In this document: piece by piece, positions 29,102-37,934 of the stretch
How positions within the stretch are numbered: position 1 is the stretch's first letter
Layout of the letters: every line of letters starts with the position of its first letter
Source of the DNA: Arthrobacter psychrochitiniphilus
GTDB taxonomy: Bacteria; Actinomycetota; Actinomycetes; Actinomycetales; Micrococcaceae
Length of the DNA stretch: 64,000 bases
Reading direction: 5' to 3'
Assembly (NCBI RefSeq): GCF_003185915.1
Contig: NZ_QHLZ01000003.1
Coordinates: 234,489 to 298,488, forward strand
Position numbers and translations under genes: made by a program
Notes under the pieces: generated by a model
What the model was told of the DNA's origin: nothing
The model's input: the letters and a program-made list of their open reading frames with translations, nothing else
Databases searched by the model: none

Positions 29102-29242
29102 TAAGCGTAGTTTCCCTTGTATCCATCTGGTGCTCACCGGATGTGTCAACACCATGCGTAACTTGGTCATTGCACCCGTGCGGAACCCCGCCATCAGGCG
29201 GGAGAGTTTGACCACGGGAAGACTAATGAGGGGAACGTGTAT

Positions 29243-29974
29243 ATGCGCATTTATGCCCACCGCGGGGTTTCAGCGCATCTGCCGGAGAACACGCTGGCGG
29301 CATTCTCTCGAGCCATTGACTTAGGTGTTGACGGCATTGAGCTTGACGTCCACCTCTCAGCAGAGAAAGTCCCCGTGGTGATCCACGATGAAACTGTGGA
29401 CCGCACCACAAACGGCACCGGCAGAATCAGTGAATTCACGGCGGTCCAGCTTGGTTTGCTGGATGCTGGTCATGGACAGTTTGTGCCAACGCTGGACCAA
29501 GTGCTGGGCATGGCAGCTGGCAAGGTACGGGTCAACATCGAGCTTAAAGATGACACTTCCGTGGCCGCAGTGCTCGGCGTCATAGCCGAGCATCCTGGCC
29601 TTGACTGGTTTTGTTCATCAATGCAGTTCACCGCACTGACGCAAATGTGTGAGCTTGCCCCTGGCAGTGATTGCCAGCCAGCCACTTTTGGTTGGGAAAT
29701 GAATGCTGACGGTGGGGGAGACCTCCAAGAATCCATAGACTTTGCACTTCTGCATAAAAGCACAGGGGTTTCGGTGTGGGAGGGGCTTCTGGACCACACC
29801 ACCATAGACATGATCCACGCCAGCGGACTGAAAGTCTGGGCGTGGACGGTCAATGACACGGACAGGGCACACGAGCTGGCGAACATGGGTGTAGACGCCC
29901 TCTGCACCGATGATCCGGAACTGATTCGCACTGCGCTCTGCTCCGTTCCCACGCACGCCCGGCAGGTGGAATAG
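29243..29974 (+). CDS. ugpQ: Glycerophosphodiester phosphodiesterase
   Basis: The enzyme cleaves glycerophosphodiesters to glycerol-3-phosphate and an alcohol. The 243-aa cytoplasmic-type protein has the GDPD signature: AHRGVSAHLPENTLAAF (His, Arg, Glu), GIELDVHLSAEKVPVVIHD with metal Glu/Asp and catalytic His, and VNIELK. ATG 29243 is chosen over GTG 29237 because AGGGG then lies nine bases upstream. It has no signal peptide, so it acts on imported substrate. It directly abuts a ugp-type ABC importer, which supports the role. The symbol is by context and family. Confidence 0.9.
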   Translation: MRIYAHRGVSAHLPENTLAAFSRAIDLGVDGIELDVHLSAEKVPVVIHDETVDRTTNGTGRISEFTAVQLGLLDAGHGQFVPTLDQVLGMAAGKVRVNIELKDDTSVAAVLGVIAEHPGLDWFCSSMQFTALTQMCELAPGSDCQPATFGWEMNADGGGDLQESIDFALLHKSTGVSVWEGLLDHTTIDMIHASGLKVWAWTVNDTDRAHELANMGVDALCTDDPELIRTALCSVPTHARQVE

Positions 29975-30937
29975 ATGGCCGTTTTAGAAGCGGTTGCAGC
30001 CGACACGGCTAACCCAGTGGCCGCCGATGTCCGGCTTCCGGTTCCGGGGCGCAAAACCTTCTCCCCACGGGCGCGCCAAGAGGCTCTGGTGTTCCTCACC
30101 CTGGCACTGCCGAACCTGCTCCTGATTGCACTGTTCACCTACCGACCGCTACTGAGCAATATCTATTACTCCACGCTGGACTGGACACTGGGCTCTGTTG
30201 ACGCCACGGTGGTTGGCTGGGGGAACTATGTGGAATTCTTCCACTCCGGTGATGCCGGTTCGGTACTTGGAACAACTGCGGTCTTCACCGTGGCCACCGT
30301 TGGGGGCGCCATGGTTCTGGGCTTGCTGGTGGCTGTTGCTCTGAATCAACAGATTCCAGGGCGCACACTAGCCAGGTCAGCGGTGTTTGCCCCTTATGTG
30401 CTGTCCGGAGTTGGCGTGGGCATGGTGTGGCTGTTTATCTTTGATCCCGTCTACGGGGTCCTCTCCTGGGTACTGAGAGGAGTGGGGCTGGCCAGCCCAC
30501 AATGGATCAACGATCCCGCCCTGGCACTGGTGATGGTGATCCTTGTGTTCGTGTGGAAGAACCTGGGCTACTGCGCGATCGTCTACTTGGCTGGCTTGCA
30601 GTCACTGCCGCACGACGTCATGGAAGCCGCCACACTCGATGGTGCGGGTCCCCTGAGACGCTTCTACTTCGTGGTGCTGCCCTTGCTCTCGCCAACAACG
30701 TTCTTCCTGCTGATCACGAGCACACTCAGTTCCCTCCAGGCCTTCGACATCATCAAAATCATGACACCCACAGGAAATGGCACGGGAACGCTCATCTTTG
30801 AGGCGTACCTGCAGGCGTTTGGCGCATACAACAGGGCAGGCTATTCAGCGGCCATCTCGGTAGTGCTGTTCGTGCTGTTGCTGATCATGACGGGATTGCA
30901 ATTGCGGTTCGTCGAACGGAAGGTACATTACGCGTGA
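29975..30937 (+). CDS. ABC transporter permease, UgpA-like
   Basis: The 320-aa protein has about six hydrophobic segments and the EAA loop EAATLDGAGPLRRFYFVVLPLL, which contacts the ATPase. It belongs to the MalF/UgpA class of sugar and glycerol-3-phosphate importers. The ATG follows the ugpQ stop without a gap, and its stop overlaps the next permease by GTGA. Substrate is inferred from ugpQ. Confidence 0.9.
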   Translation: MAVLEAVAADTANPVAADVRLPVPGRKTFSPRARQEALVFLTLALPNLLLIALFTYRPLLSNIYYSTLDWTLGSVDATVVGWGNYVEFFHSGDAGSVLGTTAVFTVATVGGAMVLGLLVAVALNQQIPGRTLARSAVFAPYVLSGVGVGMVWLFIFDPVYGVLSWVLRGVGLASPQWINDPALALVMVILVFVWKNLGYCAIVYLAGLQSLPHDVMEAATLDGAGPLRRFYFVVLPLLSPTTFFLLITSTLSSLQAFDIIKIMTPTGNGTGTLIFEAYLQAFGAYNRAGYSAAISVVLFVLLLIMTGLQLRFVERKVHYA

Positions 30938-31797
30938 GCACCACAACCCTGCCCCATGCCTTCTCTAAAGCCAACCTGGCGCGGACCATCGCCACGGGCT
31001 ACCTACCGCTGGTACTGGCCACGTTTGTGGTTGTGGCGCCCTTGCTCTGGATGGTTCTTTCTTCCTTGAAAGGTCCCGGCGAGATTGTCACCACGCAGCT
31101 TTCTGTGCTGCCACGGAATACCACGCTTGAGAACTACGCCCAGGCCGCCACGACCGTGCCTTTTGTGCGGTTCTTCATTAACAGTGTGGTTGTCACGGTG
31201 ATCGGCTCAAGTATCAAGTGTGCTTTGGCAATCCTGACAGCCTACGCCTTGGTCTTTGTCCGTTTTCCCTTCAAGAGAGCAATCTTTCTGGCCATCTTGG
31301 TGGCACTGATGGTCCCGCCCCAAGTTTCTGTGCTGCCCAACTACATCTTCATCGCGGGCCTGGATGGCTTGAACACGTACTGGGGCATCATCCTGCCGGG
31401 ACTAGGGACTGCCTTCGGCACCTTTCTCCTGCGCCAACATTTTCTCTCACTGCCGCCGTCCATTCTGGAAGCGAGCGAGATTGACGGAGCTGGACACCTG
31501 CGCAGGTTGTTTCAGATAGTGGTTCCGATTTCCGGGCCCAGCATCGCAACTGTGGCGCTGGTGACAATCGTGGGTGAGTGGAATGACTACATTTGGCCGC
31601 TCATCGTTACCGACAAACCGGAAATGATGACACTTCCTGTTGGCTTGACGCTGCTCGCCAATAGCGACTCCACAGCTCAAGCCTGGGGTGTGCTCATGGC
31701 CGGTGCCGTGATAGTCATTGTGCCCATTTTGCTCATCTTCGCTGCACTCCAGCGCTTCATCGTTGACGGACTGACCCAAGGTTCCGTCACCGGGTAA
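30934..31797 (+). CDS. ABC transporter permease, UgpE-like
   Basis: The 287-aa partner permease has six hydrophobic segments and the EAA motif EASEIDGAGHLRRLFQIVVPI. It pairs with the upstream permease to form the membrane channel. GTG 30934 overlaps the preceding stop. No ATPase gene follows; the operon continues with the binding protein. Confidence 0.9.
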   Translation: MSTTTLPHAFSKANLARTIATGYLPLVLATFVVVAPLLWMVLSSLKGPGEIVTTQLSVLPRNTTLENYAQAATTVPFVRFFINSVVVTVIGSSIKCALAILTAYALVFVRFPFKRAIFLAILVALMVPPQVSVLPNYIFIAGLDGLNTYWGIILPGLGTAFGTFLLRQHFLSLPPSILEASEIDGAGHLRRLFQIVVPISGPSIATVALVTIVGEWNDYIWPLIVTDKPEMMTLPVGLTLLANSDSTAQAWGVLMAGAVIVIVPILLIFAALQRFIVDGLTQGSVTG

Positions 31798-31849
31798 GAA
31801 AAAAGTTTCCCCTTCCACAAGTTGTTCAGGAAAGAAAGAGAAATTCACT

Positions 31850-33208
31850 ATGTCACGGATCATTAATCGCAGAAATTTCCTCACCGTCACAGGGCTGGGT
31901 CTGGGCTCAGTTGCACTGGCCGCGTGTGGAGGACCTAGCACGGGCGGCAATGTACCGGCCGCCATGAATACTGACTGGGCCAAGGTGACACCGGCAGCCA
32001 AGATCACGTTCATGTCCAGCCACCCGGGGAAGTCAGCCGATATTGAAGCGGCACTGATCGCGGACTTTGAAGCGGCCAACCCCGGCATCAAAGTTGAGTT
32101 GATCACCGGAGGGGCCAACTACGAAGAGGTTGCACAGAAGTTCCAGACCTCCCAGGCCGGGAACAATGTGCCCGATGTTGTGGTGGCCTCAGATGTGTGG
32201 TGGTTCCGGTACGCCTTGGCAGAAACTGTCATGCCACTGGATGAGCTTCTGGCTGTGGTGGGGGACAAGAGTGCGGGGTTCAACGCGACGCTCTTTGGCG
32301 ATTACAAGTACACGGACAAGCATTGGGCCGTCCCTTACGCTCGCTCCACACCCTTGTTCTACTACAACAAGGACCACTTCGCGGCGGCGGGACTGCCTGA
32401 TAGGGCTCCTGCCACGTGGGAAGAATTTGCACTGTGGGCGCCAAAGATCCAGGCTGCCAATGCGGGCAACAAGGGCTACCAGCATGCCTACCAATATCCG
32501 GCACTAGCCGGATATGCGGGATGGACGTTGCAGAACGTACTGTGGGGCCAGGGCGGGGGATGGTCCAAGGAGTGGGAAATCACAGCGAATTCAGAGGCCT
32601 CCATCAAAGCCATGACCTGGGTACAGGAGAGCATCACCAAAGACAAGTGGGCAGGTGTCTCCTCAAAAGATGCCGTCTCAGACATGAGTGCCGGAGCTGT
32701 CAGTGCCACCGTGAGTTCCACAGGGGACTTGGTGGGAACACTCGAAGCCGCCAAAACAGCGAAAATGAACATTGGTGTTGGCTTCCTGCCAGGGGGCAGC
32801 GTCTCCGCCTCGCCAGTCTGCCCCACAGGCGGGGCAGGGCTGGTTATTGCGGCAAAGACGTCCCCCGAACGGCAGCTGGCGGCAGCAAAGTTTGTCTCCT
32901 TCATCACCAACGCGGCAAACACTGCACGGTTCTCCGCAGCAACAGGCTACATGCCGGTTCGCGATGATGCAGACATGACTGCCGTACTGGCCACCACTCC
33001 CCAAATACAGCTCGCACTTGACCAACTAAAGGTCACACGAAGCCAAGACTACGCCCGCGTATTCCTCCCCGGTGCGGACCTGGAAATGGCAAACGCAGCC
33101 GCGAAAATCATGAATGAGAAAGCCGATGTCGCCACAAGCCTGGGTGAACTTCAAGAAAAACTGGAGAGCATCTACACCAAGACTGTTCAGCCGAAGTTGA
33201 AGGACTGA
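31850..33208 (+). CDS. Solute-binding lipoprotein, UgpB-like
   Basis: The 452-aa protein starts with a twin-arginine signal (NRRNFL) and a hydrophobic stretch ending in the lipobox LAAC, so it is probably exported by Tat and lipid-anchored outside the membrane at Cys. The mature part is a family-1 extracellular binding protein (VELITGGANYEEVAQKFQTS; YNKDHFAAAGL; PTGGAGLVIA). With ugpQ and the two permeases it forms a likely glycerophosphodiester or glycerol-3-phosphate uptake operon. A very strong terminator follows. Confidence 0.9.
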   Translation: MSRIINRRNFLTVTGLGLGSVALAACGGPSTGGNVPAAMNTDWAKVTPAAKITFMSSHPGKSADIEAALIADFEAANPGIKVELITGGANYEEVAQKFQTSQAGNNVPDVVVASDVWWFRYALAETVMPLDELLAVVGDKSAGFNATLFGDYKYTDKHWAVPYARSTPLFYYNKDHFAAAGLPDRAPATWEEFALWAPKIQAANAGNKGYQHAYQYPALAGYAGWTLQNVLWGQGGGWSKEWEITANSEASIKAMTWVQESITKDKWAGVSSKDAVSDMSAGAVSATVSSTGDLVGTLEAAKTAKMNIGVGFLPGGSVSASPVCPTGGAGLVIAAKTSPERQLAAAKFVSFITNAANTARFSAATGYMPVRDDADMTAVLATTPQIQLALDQLKVTRSQDYARVFLPGADLEMANAAAKIMNEKADVATSLGELQEKLESIYTKTVQPKLKD

Positions 33209-33218
33209 GCCCTTCCGT

Positions 33219-33277
33219 GCCCGGCCCCGCGTACCCACTGTTGGAGAACAGTGGGTACGCGGGGCTGGGCGCTTTTT
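33219..33277 (+). terminator. Intrinsic terminator of the ugp-like operon
   Basis: A 24-bp stem (33219-33242 with 33247-33270, loop GGAG, one G-U pair) is followed by GCTTTTT. It is the longest terminator stem in the window. Confidence 0.95.
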
Positions 33278-33368
33278 GTGGAGCATCAGGCTGCGGTGCA
33301 CTGGTGGCAGATCCGGGTGCACGGCATAATCGTGGCAGGCAACCCGGCACAACAAAGGAGTCCAGCTG

Positions 33369-34349
33369 ATGTCACAGGACAAGAAAAAGCCGTCACGGCA
33401 GAGCACCATCACTGATGTGCCAGGCATCAGGGTGGGGCAGGCCCAGCGGCGCACCGACGGCTGGTTGACGGGGGTGAGCGTAGTTTTACCACCCCCGGGC
33501 ACCATCGGTTCGGTGGATGTCCGTGGCGGCGGCCCCGGCACCCACGAGACGGATGCGCTGGATCCCACCACCATGGTCGCTACGGTGGATGCGGTGGCGC
33601 TGACAGGTGGCAGCGCCTACGGACTCGCAGCCGCTGGGGGAGTGCAGCAGTGGTGTGAGGAAAATGGCAGGGGGTTCGCGGTACCAGGGGGAGTGGTGCC
33701 CATTGTCCCTGCCGCAGCCATCTTCGATCTGGGACGCGGAGGCGATTTTTCTGCCCGGCCCAACGCCGCCATGGGGTATGAGGCGGCACTGGACGCGGCA
33801 AGCTCAACGGAAGGGGCCGACGTCGTCCGCGGGAACGTGGGTGCCGGAACCGGGGCAGCCATTGGGGCAGGAAAATATAAGGGTGGGCTGGGCACAGCCG
33901 CCATCAGGCTGACGGGTGAGAATGCCCACATTGTGGTGGGTGCCCTTGCCGTGGTCAACGCCGCAGGCATCCCCTGGGTGCCGGGTGCACAAAGCGTGCC
34001 GGCGGAGGAGGGGCTGAATACCACGTTGGCAGTTGTTGCCACCAACGCCACTCTCACGGCGGCGCAGGCCAAACGCACTGCCACCGCAGCCCACGCCGGC
34101 ATGGCCCGGGCGCTTAATCCCGTGCACACGCTGGCTGACGGCGACACCATCTTCACGCTGGCAACCTGTGTGGATGTTTTGGCGCCGCATCCGGCATTCC
34201 CCCTTGCACCGCTCATTGAACTCCAAAGTGCCGCGGCTGAGGCCGTGCGCCTGGCCATTTTGGATGGTGTGGCCCAAGCCGAGGCCGTTCAAACCCCGTG
34301 GGGGATCCTGCCACGGTTCCCTGACGGGACGCCACAGGGCTCAATTTAA
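33369..34349 (+). CDS. P1-family (S58) peptidase / NylC-like N-terminal nucleophile hydrolase
   Basis: The 326-aa product matches the DmpA/NylC family: ITDVPGIRVGQAQR at the start, GGGPGTHETDAL, ALTGGSAYGLAAAGGV and VPAAAIFDL. These enzymes self-cleave into two chains, exposing an N-terminal Ser or Thr. Here the likely scissile bond is Asn217-Thr218 in GLNTTLAVVATNATL, as in the nylon-oligomer hydrolase NylC; this is inferred by alignment in my head. The natural substrate (beta-peptides, D-amino-acid amides or similar) is unknown. AAAGGAG precedes the ATG by eight bases. The gene is monocistronic. Confidence 0.88.
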   Translation: MSQDKKKPSRQSTITDVPGIRVGQAQRRTDGWLTGVSVVLPPPGTIGSVDVRGGGPGTHETDALDPTTMVATVDAVALTGGSAYGLAAAGGVQQWCEENGRGFAVPGGVVPIVPAAAIFDLGRGGDFSARPNAAMGYEAALDAASSTEGADVVRGNVGAGTGAAIGAGKYKGGLGTAAIRLTGENAHIVVGALAVVNAAGIPWVPGAQSVPAEEGLNTTLAVVATNATLTAAQAKRTATAAHAGMARALNPVHTLADGDTIFTLATCVDVLAPHPAFPLAPLIELQSAAAEAVRLAILDGVAQAEAVQTPWGILPRFPDGTPQGSI

Positions 34350-34374
34350 CTTAATTGGCACTATGCACTAGAGT
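34346..34374 (+). promoter_or_regulatory. Candidate promoter of the alpha operon (infA)
   Basis: TTAACT and TAGAGT are spaced by exactly 17 bp and overlap the stop codon of the peptidase gene. This would give a leader of about 170 nt before infA. Confidence 0.5.
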
Positions 34375-34551
34375 AGGTTGTTGGTTGTCTGTGCCTGCTC
34401 TATTGTGGGGCGCCCAGCAAACGCAGGTGTTATGCCAAAGCGTCGCTGAGTAATTGCAGGCAAACAATAAATCAGTAGCAAATCGAACGCCGGACTGACT
34501 CAGTTCCTTCCAGGAGCTGCACAAGCCGGCGCAACAAAGTTAGCGGAGGAT

Positions 34552-34773
34552 ATGGCCAAGAAAGACGGGGTCATTGAGATCGAGGGCGTTGTGACGGAAG
34601 CGCTGCCCAACGCGATGTTTCGTGTTGAGCTGACGAACAAGCACATCGTTCTTGCCCATATCTCAGGGAAAATGCGCCAGCACTACATTCGTATCCTTCC
34701 TGAGGACCGAGTTGTGGTGGAGCTTAGCCCATACGACCTTACCCGTGGTCGTATCGTCTACCGCTACAAGTAA
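34552..34773 (+). CDS. infA: Translation initiation factor IF-1
   Basis: IF-1 occupies the 30S A site during initiation. The 73-aa OB-fold protein [27 protein letters not shown].. is full length and highly conserved. GGAGG precedes ATG 34552. It heads the alpha operon, followed by rpmJ, rpsM, rpsK, rpoA and rplQ. Confidence 0.98.
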   Translation: MAKKDGVIEIEGVVTEALPNAMFRVELTNKHIVLAHISGKMRQHYIRILPEDRVVVELSPYDLTRGRIVYRYK

Positions 34774-34802
34774 CCACAACTGCAATCACGCAAAGGAACG
34801 CC

Positions 34803-34916
34803 ATGAAGGTTAAGCCGAGCGTCAAGCAGATCTGCGATAAGTGCAAGGTGATTCGCCGTAACGGTCGAGTCATGGTGATCTGCGAGAACCCGCGCCACAA
34901 GCAGCGCCAGGGCTAA
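34803..34916 (+). CDS. rpmJ: 50S ribosomal protein L36
   Basis: A 37-codon gene begins at ATG 34803 ([19 protein letters not shown]) and ends RHKQRQG at TAA 34914-34916. The zinc-type C-x2-C..C..H pattern (CDKC, then C in VICENPRH) marks the C+ paralog. AAAGGA lies seven bases upstream. Its position between infA and rpsM is the conserved one. Confidence 0.97.
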   Translation: MKVKPSVKQICDKCKVIRRNGRVMVICENPRHKQRQG

Positions 34917-35101
34917 TTTCCCTTTTGGGAAATCCCGGGCTTTTGCTCACGCAAGTAAATTAATAAGGCAGCACAAGTTGGGCGAAGGCGAATTTTTTCG
35001 CAACCGTACAACGGACCCCTGGTCGGAGGCCAGGGCCGCATTCACAAAATGTGCGGGTGTACTGTCTACGACCTCCGGTTTACACATTGGAGCAGCCAAA
35101 T

Positions 35102-35479
35102 ATGGCACGTCTCGCTGGCGTAGACCTTCCCCGCGAAAAGCGGCTGGAAGTAGCGCTTACATACATCTACGGCGTGGGCAAGACCCGTGCAAAGAAAGTC
35201 CTGGCCGAAACGGGGATCTCCCCGGACGTCCGTGTCAAGGACCTTTCTGACGCTGAACTCGTTCAGTTGCGTGACAACATCGAGGGTAACTACAAGGTTG
35301 AGGGTGACCTTCGCCGCGAAGTAGCAGCTGATATCCGCCGCAAGGTTGAAATCGGCAGCTACCAGGGTATCCGCCACCGTCGTGGCATGCCCGTGCATGG
35401 CCAGCGCACGAAGACCAACGCACGTACCCGCAAGGGTCCGAAGCGTACCGTCGCAGGCAAGAAGAAGGCCGGCAGGTAG
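35102..35479 (+). CDS. rpsM: 30S ribosomal protein S13
   Basis: S13 contacts the 50S and P-site tRNA. The 125-aa product [26 protein letters not shown] ends with the basic [18 protein letters not shown] tail. ATG 35102 is the family start; an in-frame GTG-type start at 35051 adds 17 unrelated residues. The GGAG SD lies about ten bases upstream. A 185-bp gap separates it from rpmJ. Confidence 0.98.
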   Translation: MARLAGVDLPREKRLEVALTYIYGVGKTRAKKVLAETGISPDVRVKDLSDAELVQLRDNIEGNYKVEGDLRREVAADIRRKVEIGSYQGIRHRRGMPVHGQRTKTNARTRKGPKRTVAGKKKAGR

Positions 35480-35586
35480 ATCCCGCTAGCCGGTTGGGAA
35501 GTCTACTTGCGTAGCCTTCACAAAAACTGGCAAGCGTGGGCCCATGCCCGTGCCGCCCCCTTATTAAACTTTCGTAGGAGAATAAA

Positions 35587-35988
35587 ATGCCCCCAAAGAC
35601 TCGTGGAGCGGTTCGTAAGCCGCGTCGCAAGGATAAAAAGAATATTGCGCTGGGCCAGGCGCACATCAAGAGCACCTTTAACAACACCATCGTTTCCATC
35701 ACGGATCCGAACGGTGCGGTCATCTCATGGGCTTCTGCCGGTGAAGTTGGCTTCAAGGGCTCGCGTAAATCAACTCCGTACGCTGCACAGATGGCTGCTG
35801 AAGCAGCTGCCAAGCGCGCACAGGAGCATGGTCTTCGCAAGGTTGACGTTTTCGTAAAGGGTCCGGGTTCGGGCCGCGAAACGGCTATCCGTTCACTGCA
35901 GGCTGCTGGCCTCGAAGTTGGCTCCATCTCGGATGTCACGCCCAGCGCCCATAACGGCTGCCGTCCGCCCAAGCGCCGTCGCGTCTAG
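35587..35988 (+). CDS. rpsK: 30S ribosomal protein S11
   Basis: S11 lines the platform near the E site. The 133-aa product has [22 protein letters not shown] and ends with [17 protein letters not shown] precedes ATG 35587. No rpsD follows before rpoA, in contrast to mycobacteria. Confidence 0.98.
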   Translation: MPPKTRGAVRKPRRKDKKNIALGQAHIKSTFNNTIVSITDPNGAVISWASAGEVGFKGSRKSTPYAAQMAAEAAAKRAQEHGLRKVDVFVKGPGSGRETAIRSLQAAGLEVGSISDVTPSAHNGCRPPKRRRV

Positions 35989-36005
35989 CAGTTCTTGAGC
36001 AGCAG

Positions 36006-36037
36006 AGTTGGCCTTCACCTCATGGTGGAGGCCAACT
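36006..36037 (+). terminator. Hairpin between rpsK and rpoA
   Basis: A 14-bp stem (36006-36019 with 36024-36037, loop TCAT, one G-U pair) occurs in the 132-bp gap. No U-tract follows, so partial termination or RNA processing is more likely than a full stop. Confidence 0.5.
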
Positions 36038-36120
36038 GCGCCGCCATTAAGTTCTGTCAGCCGTCATTTCCACTACCTGTGTTGCGTCATATAGCGGATG
36101 CTCGCTGAAAGGAAAACCCA

Positions 36121-37131
36121 GTGCTCATTGCACAGCGCCCCACCCTATCTGAAGAAGTAGTTTCCGAGAATCGCTCACGGTTCATTATTGAACCGCTGGA
36201 GCCCGGCTTCGGTTACACCCTGGGAAATTCACTGCGACGGACCCTGCTGTCCTCCATCCCTGGCGCTGCTGTCACCAGCATCCGCCTCGATGGTGTTCTG
36301 CATGAGTTCACCACGGTTCCCGGTGTTAAGGAAGATGTCACTGAGATCATCCTGAACATCAAGGGACTCTCCGTGTCTTCGGAGCATGACGAGCCTGTCG
36401 TCGCCTACCTGCGCAAGCAGGGCCCTGGCGTTGTTACGGCTGCTGACATTGCCCCGCCGGCCGGTGTGGAATTCCACAACCCCGACATGCACATTGCCAC
36501 CCTGAACTCGAAGGGTAAGTTCGAGCTCGAACTGACCATAGAGCGCGGTCGCGGCTATGTTTCGGCTGCCCAGAACAAGAACGTAGATGCCGAGATTGGC
36601 CGAATCCCGGTTGACTCGATTTACTCACCCGTTCTGAAGGTGACCTTCCGCGTGGAGGCCACCCGTGTTGAACAGCGCACTGACTTTGACAAGCTGATTG
36701 TTGACGTAGAGACCAAGCAGGCCATCTCCCCGCGAGATGCCATTGCCTCTGCCGGCACCACGCTGGTTGAACTCTTTGGTTTGGCCCGCGAGCTGAACAC
36801 TGCTGCTGAAGGTATTGAGATTGGCCCGTCCCCGACGGATGCCGCTCTTGCCGCAGACATGGCCCTGCCGATCGAGGACTTGGACCTGACGGTCCGTTCC
36901 TACAACTGCCTCAAGCGTGAGGGCATCCACTCCGTGGGTGAACTCGTTGCTCGCTCAGAGGCTGACCTGATGGATATTCGTAACTTCGGTGCGAAGTCCA
37001 TCGACGAGGTAAAGGCAAAGCTGGTTGAGCTTGGTCTGTCCCTGAAGGATTCCCCTCCAGGATTTGACCTGGCCGCCCGTGCCGCAGCCCTTGATGAGAA
37101 CGACGACGCATTTGGCGACGACGAGCTCTAA
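36121..37131 (+). CDS. rpoA: RNA polymerase alpha subunit
   Basis: Alpha dimerises to nucleate RNAP assembly and its C-terminal domain contacts UP elements and activators. The 336-aa product has the N-terminal domain ([28 protein letters not shown]) and a linker. The CTD (about residues 250-320) contains the [15 protein letters not shown]-contact helix and [14 protein letters not shown]. An acidic tail, [12 protein letters not shown], ends it. GTG 36121 has GAAAGGA upstream. Confidence 0.98.
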   Translation: MLIAQRPTLSEEVVSENRSRFIIEPLEPGFGYTLGNSLRRTLLSSIPGAAVTSIRLDGVLHEFTTVPGVKEDVTEIILNIKGLSVSSEHDEPVVAYLRKQGPGVVTAADIAPPAGVEFHNPDMHIATLNSKGKFELELTIERGRGYVSAAQNKNVDAEIGRIPVDSIYSPVLKVTFRVEATRVEQRTDFDKLIVDVETKQAISPRDAIASAGTTLVELFGLARELNTAAEGIEIGPSPTDAALAADMALPIEDLDLTVRSYNCLKREGIHSVGELVARSEADLMDIRNFGAKSIDEVKAKLVELGLSLKDSPPGFDLAARAAALDENDDAFGDDEL

Positions 37132-37151
37132 GCCGAACAACAATTTTTATT

Positions 37152-37193
37152 AGCCGTCCCGGTGCACACAGCTGATGTGCGCACCGGGCGGCT
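37152..37193 (+). terminator. Hairpin between rpoA and rplQ
   Basis: An imperfect stem (AGCCG-T-CCCGGTGC with GCACCGGGCGGCT) occupies most of the 82-bp gap. No U-tract follows it. It may modulate rplQ expression. Confidence 0.4.
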
Positions 37194-37213
37194 GACACTT
37201 GAGGAGAAACACC

Positions 37214-37729
37214 ATGCCTACACCCGCTAAGGGTCCCCGCCTCGGAGGCGGAGCGGCTCACGAGCGCCTTATGCTCGCGAACCTGTCCGCCGCTCTGTTC
37301 GAGCACAAGCGGATCACCACCACCTTGACCAAGGCCAAGCGCCTGAGCCCCTACGCAGAGCGACTGGTAACTTTCGCAAAGCGTGGCGACTTGTCATCAC
37401 GGCGCCGCGTTCTCGGCCTGATCAGCAACAAGGGCATTGTCCATGAGCTGTTCACCGACATCGCCAAGGCTGTAGAAAACCGCGATGGCGGCTACACCCG
37501 CATCACCAAGATCGGCAACCGTAAGGGCGACAACGCTCCCATGGCTGTCATCGAGCTCGTTCTGGAACCGGTTAGCCCCAAGCAGGCCGTTGTGAAGGAA
37601 GCTACCGCTGCTGCCGCCAAGGCCGCCCCGGTTGAAGAAGCTCAGGTTGAAGAAGTTGTAGAGACCGAAGTTGTAGCTGAAGAAGCTGCAGTAGAGGTTG
37701 AAGAAGCAGCTGCGCAAGAGACCAAGTAA
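37214..37729 (+). CDS. rplQ: 50S ribosomal protein L17 with acidic tail
   Basis: L17 lies near the tunnel exit. The core [39 protein letters not shown] fills residues 1-125. A tail of about 46 residues rich in Val, Glu and Ala follows ([20 protein letters not shown]), probably disordered. ATG 37214 with GAGGAG upstream is chosen over 37199. It is the last gene of the alpha operon. Confidence 0.97.
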   Translation: MPTPAKGPRLGGGAAHERLMLANLSAALFEHKRITTTLTKAKRLSPYAERLVTFAKRGDLSSRRRVLGLISNKGIVHELFTDIAKAVENRDGGYTRITKIGNRKGDNAPMAVIELVLEPVSPKQAVVKEATAAAAKAAPVEEAQVEEVVETEVVAEEAAVEVEEAAAQETK

Positions 37730-37759
37730 TTCATAAGCGAAAGCTTTTGTTTTAGTAGC

Positions 37760-37800
37760 AAGGACCCGTCACCTTCAAGGTGGCGGGTCCTTGCCGCATT
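37760..37800 (+). terminator. Intrinsic terminator after rplQ
   Basis: A 14-bp stem (37760-37773 with 37779-37792, one G-U pair) is followed by GCCGCATTT. It closes the alpha operon. Confidence 0.8.
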
Positions 37801-37922
37801 TAACGGTCTGTGACTACGCTGTTCTGTGTGCCTCGCCTGGGCAGCCGTATTGTGGCCCGTGCGGTGCCCCAGACTGGTTACTGAGGTTGCGGATCCAATT
37901 CGGTGACGCCATGGCTGGCCGG

Positions 37923-37928
37923 TAGAAT
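37923..37928 (+). promoter_or_regulatory. -10 box of a leaderless truA transcript
   Basis: TAGAAT ends six bases before the truA ATG, so transcription should start at or next to the start codon. No SD is present, which fits a leaderless mRNA. Confidence 0.6.
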
Positions 37929-37934
37929 TCAGGC

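Noticed and set aside
29127-29240. PHO box upstream of ugpQ
   Set aside because: GCTCACC-like words occur but not as the spaced direct repeats expected for PhoP; too weak to call.
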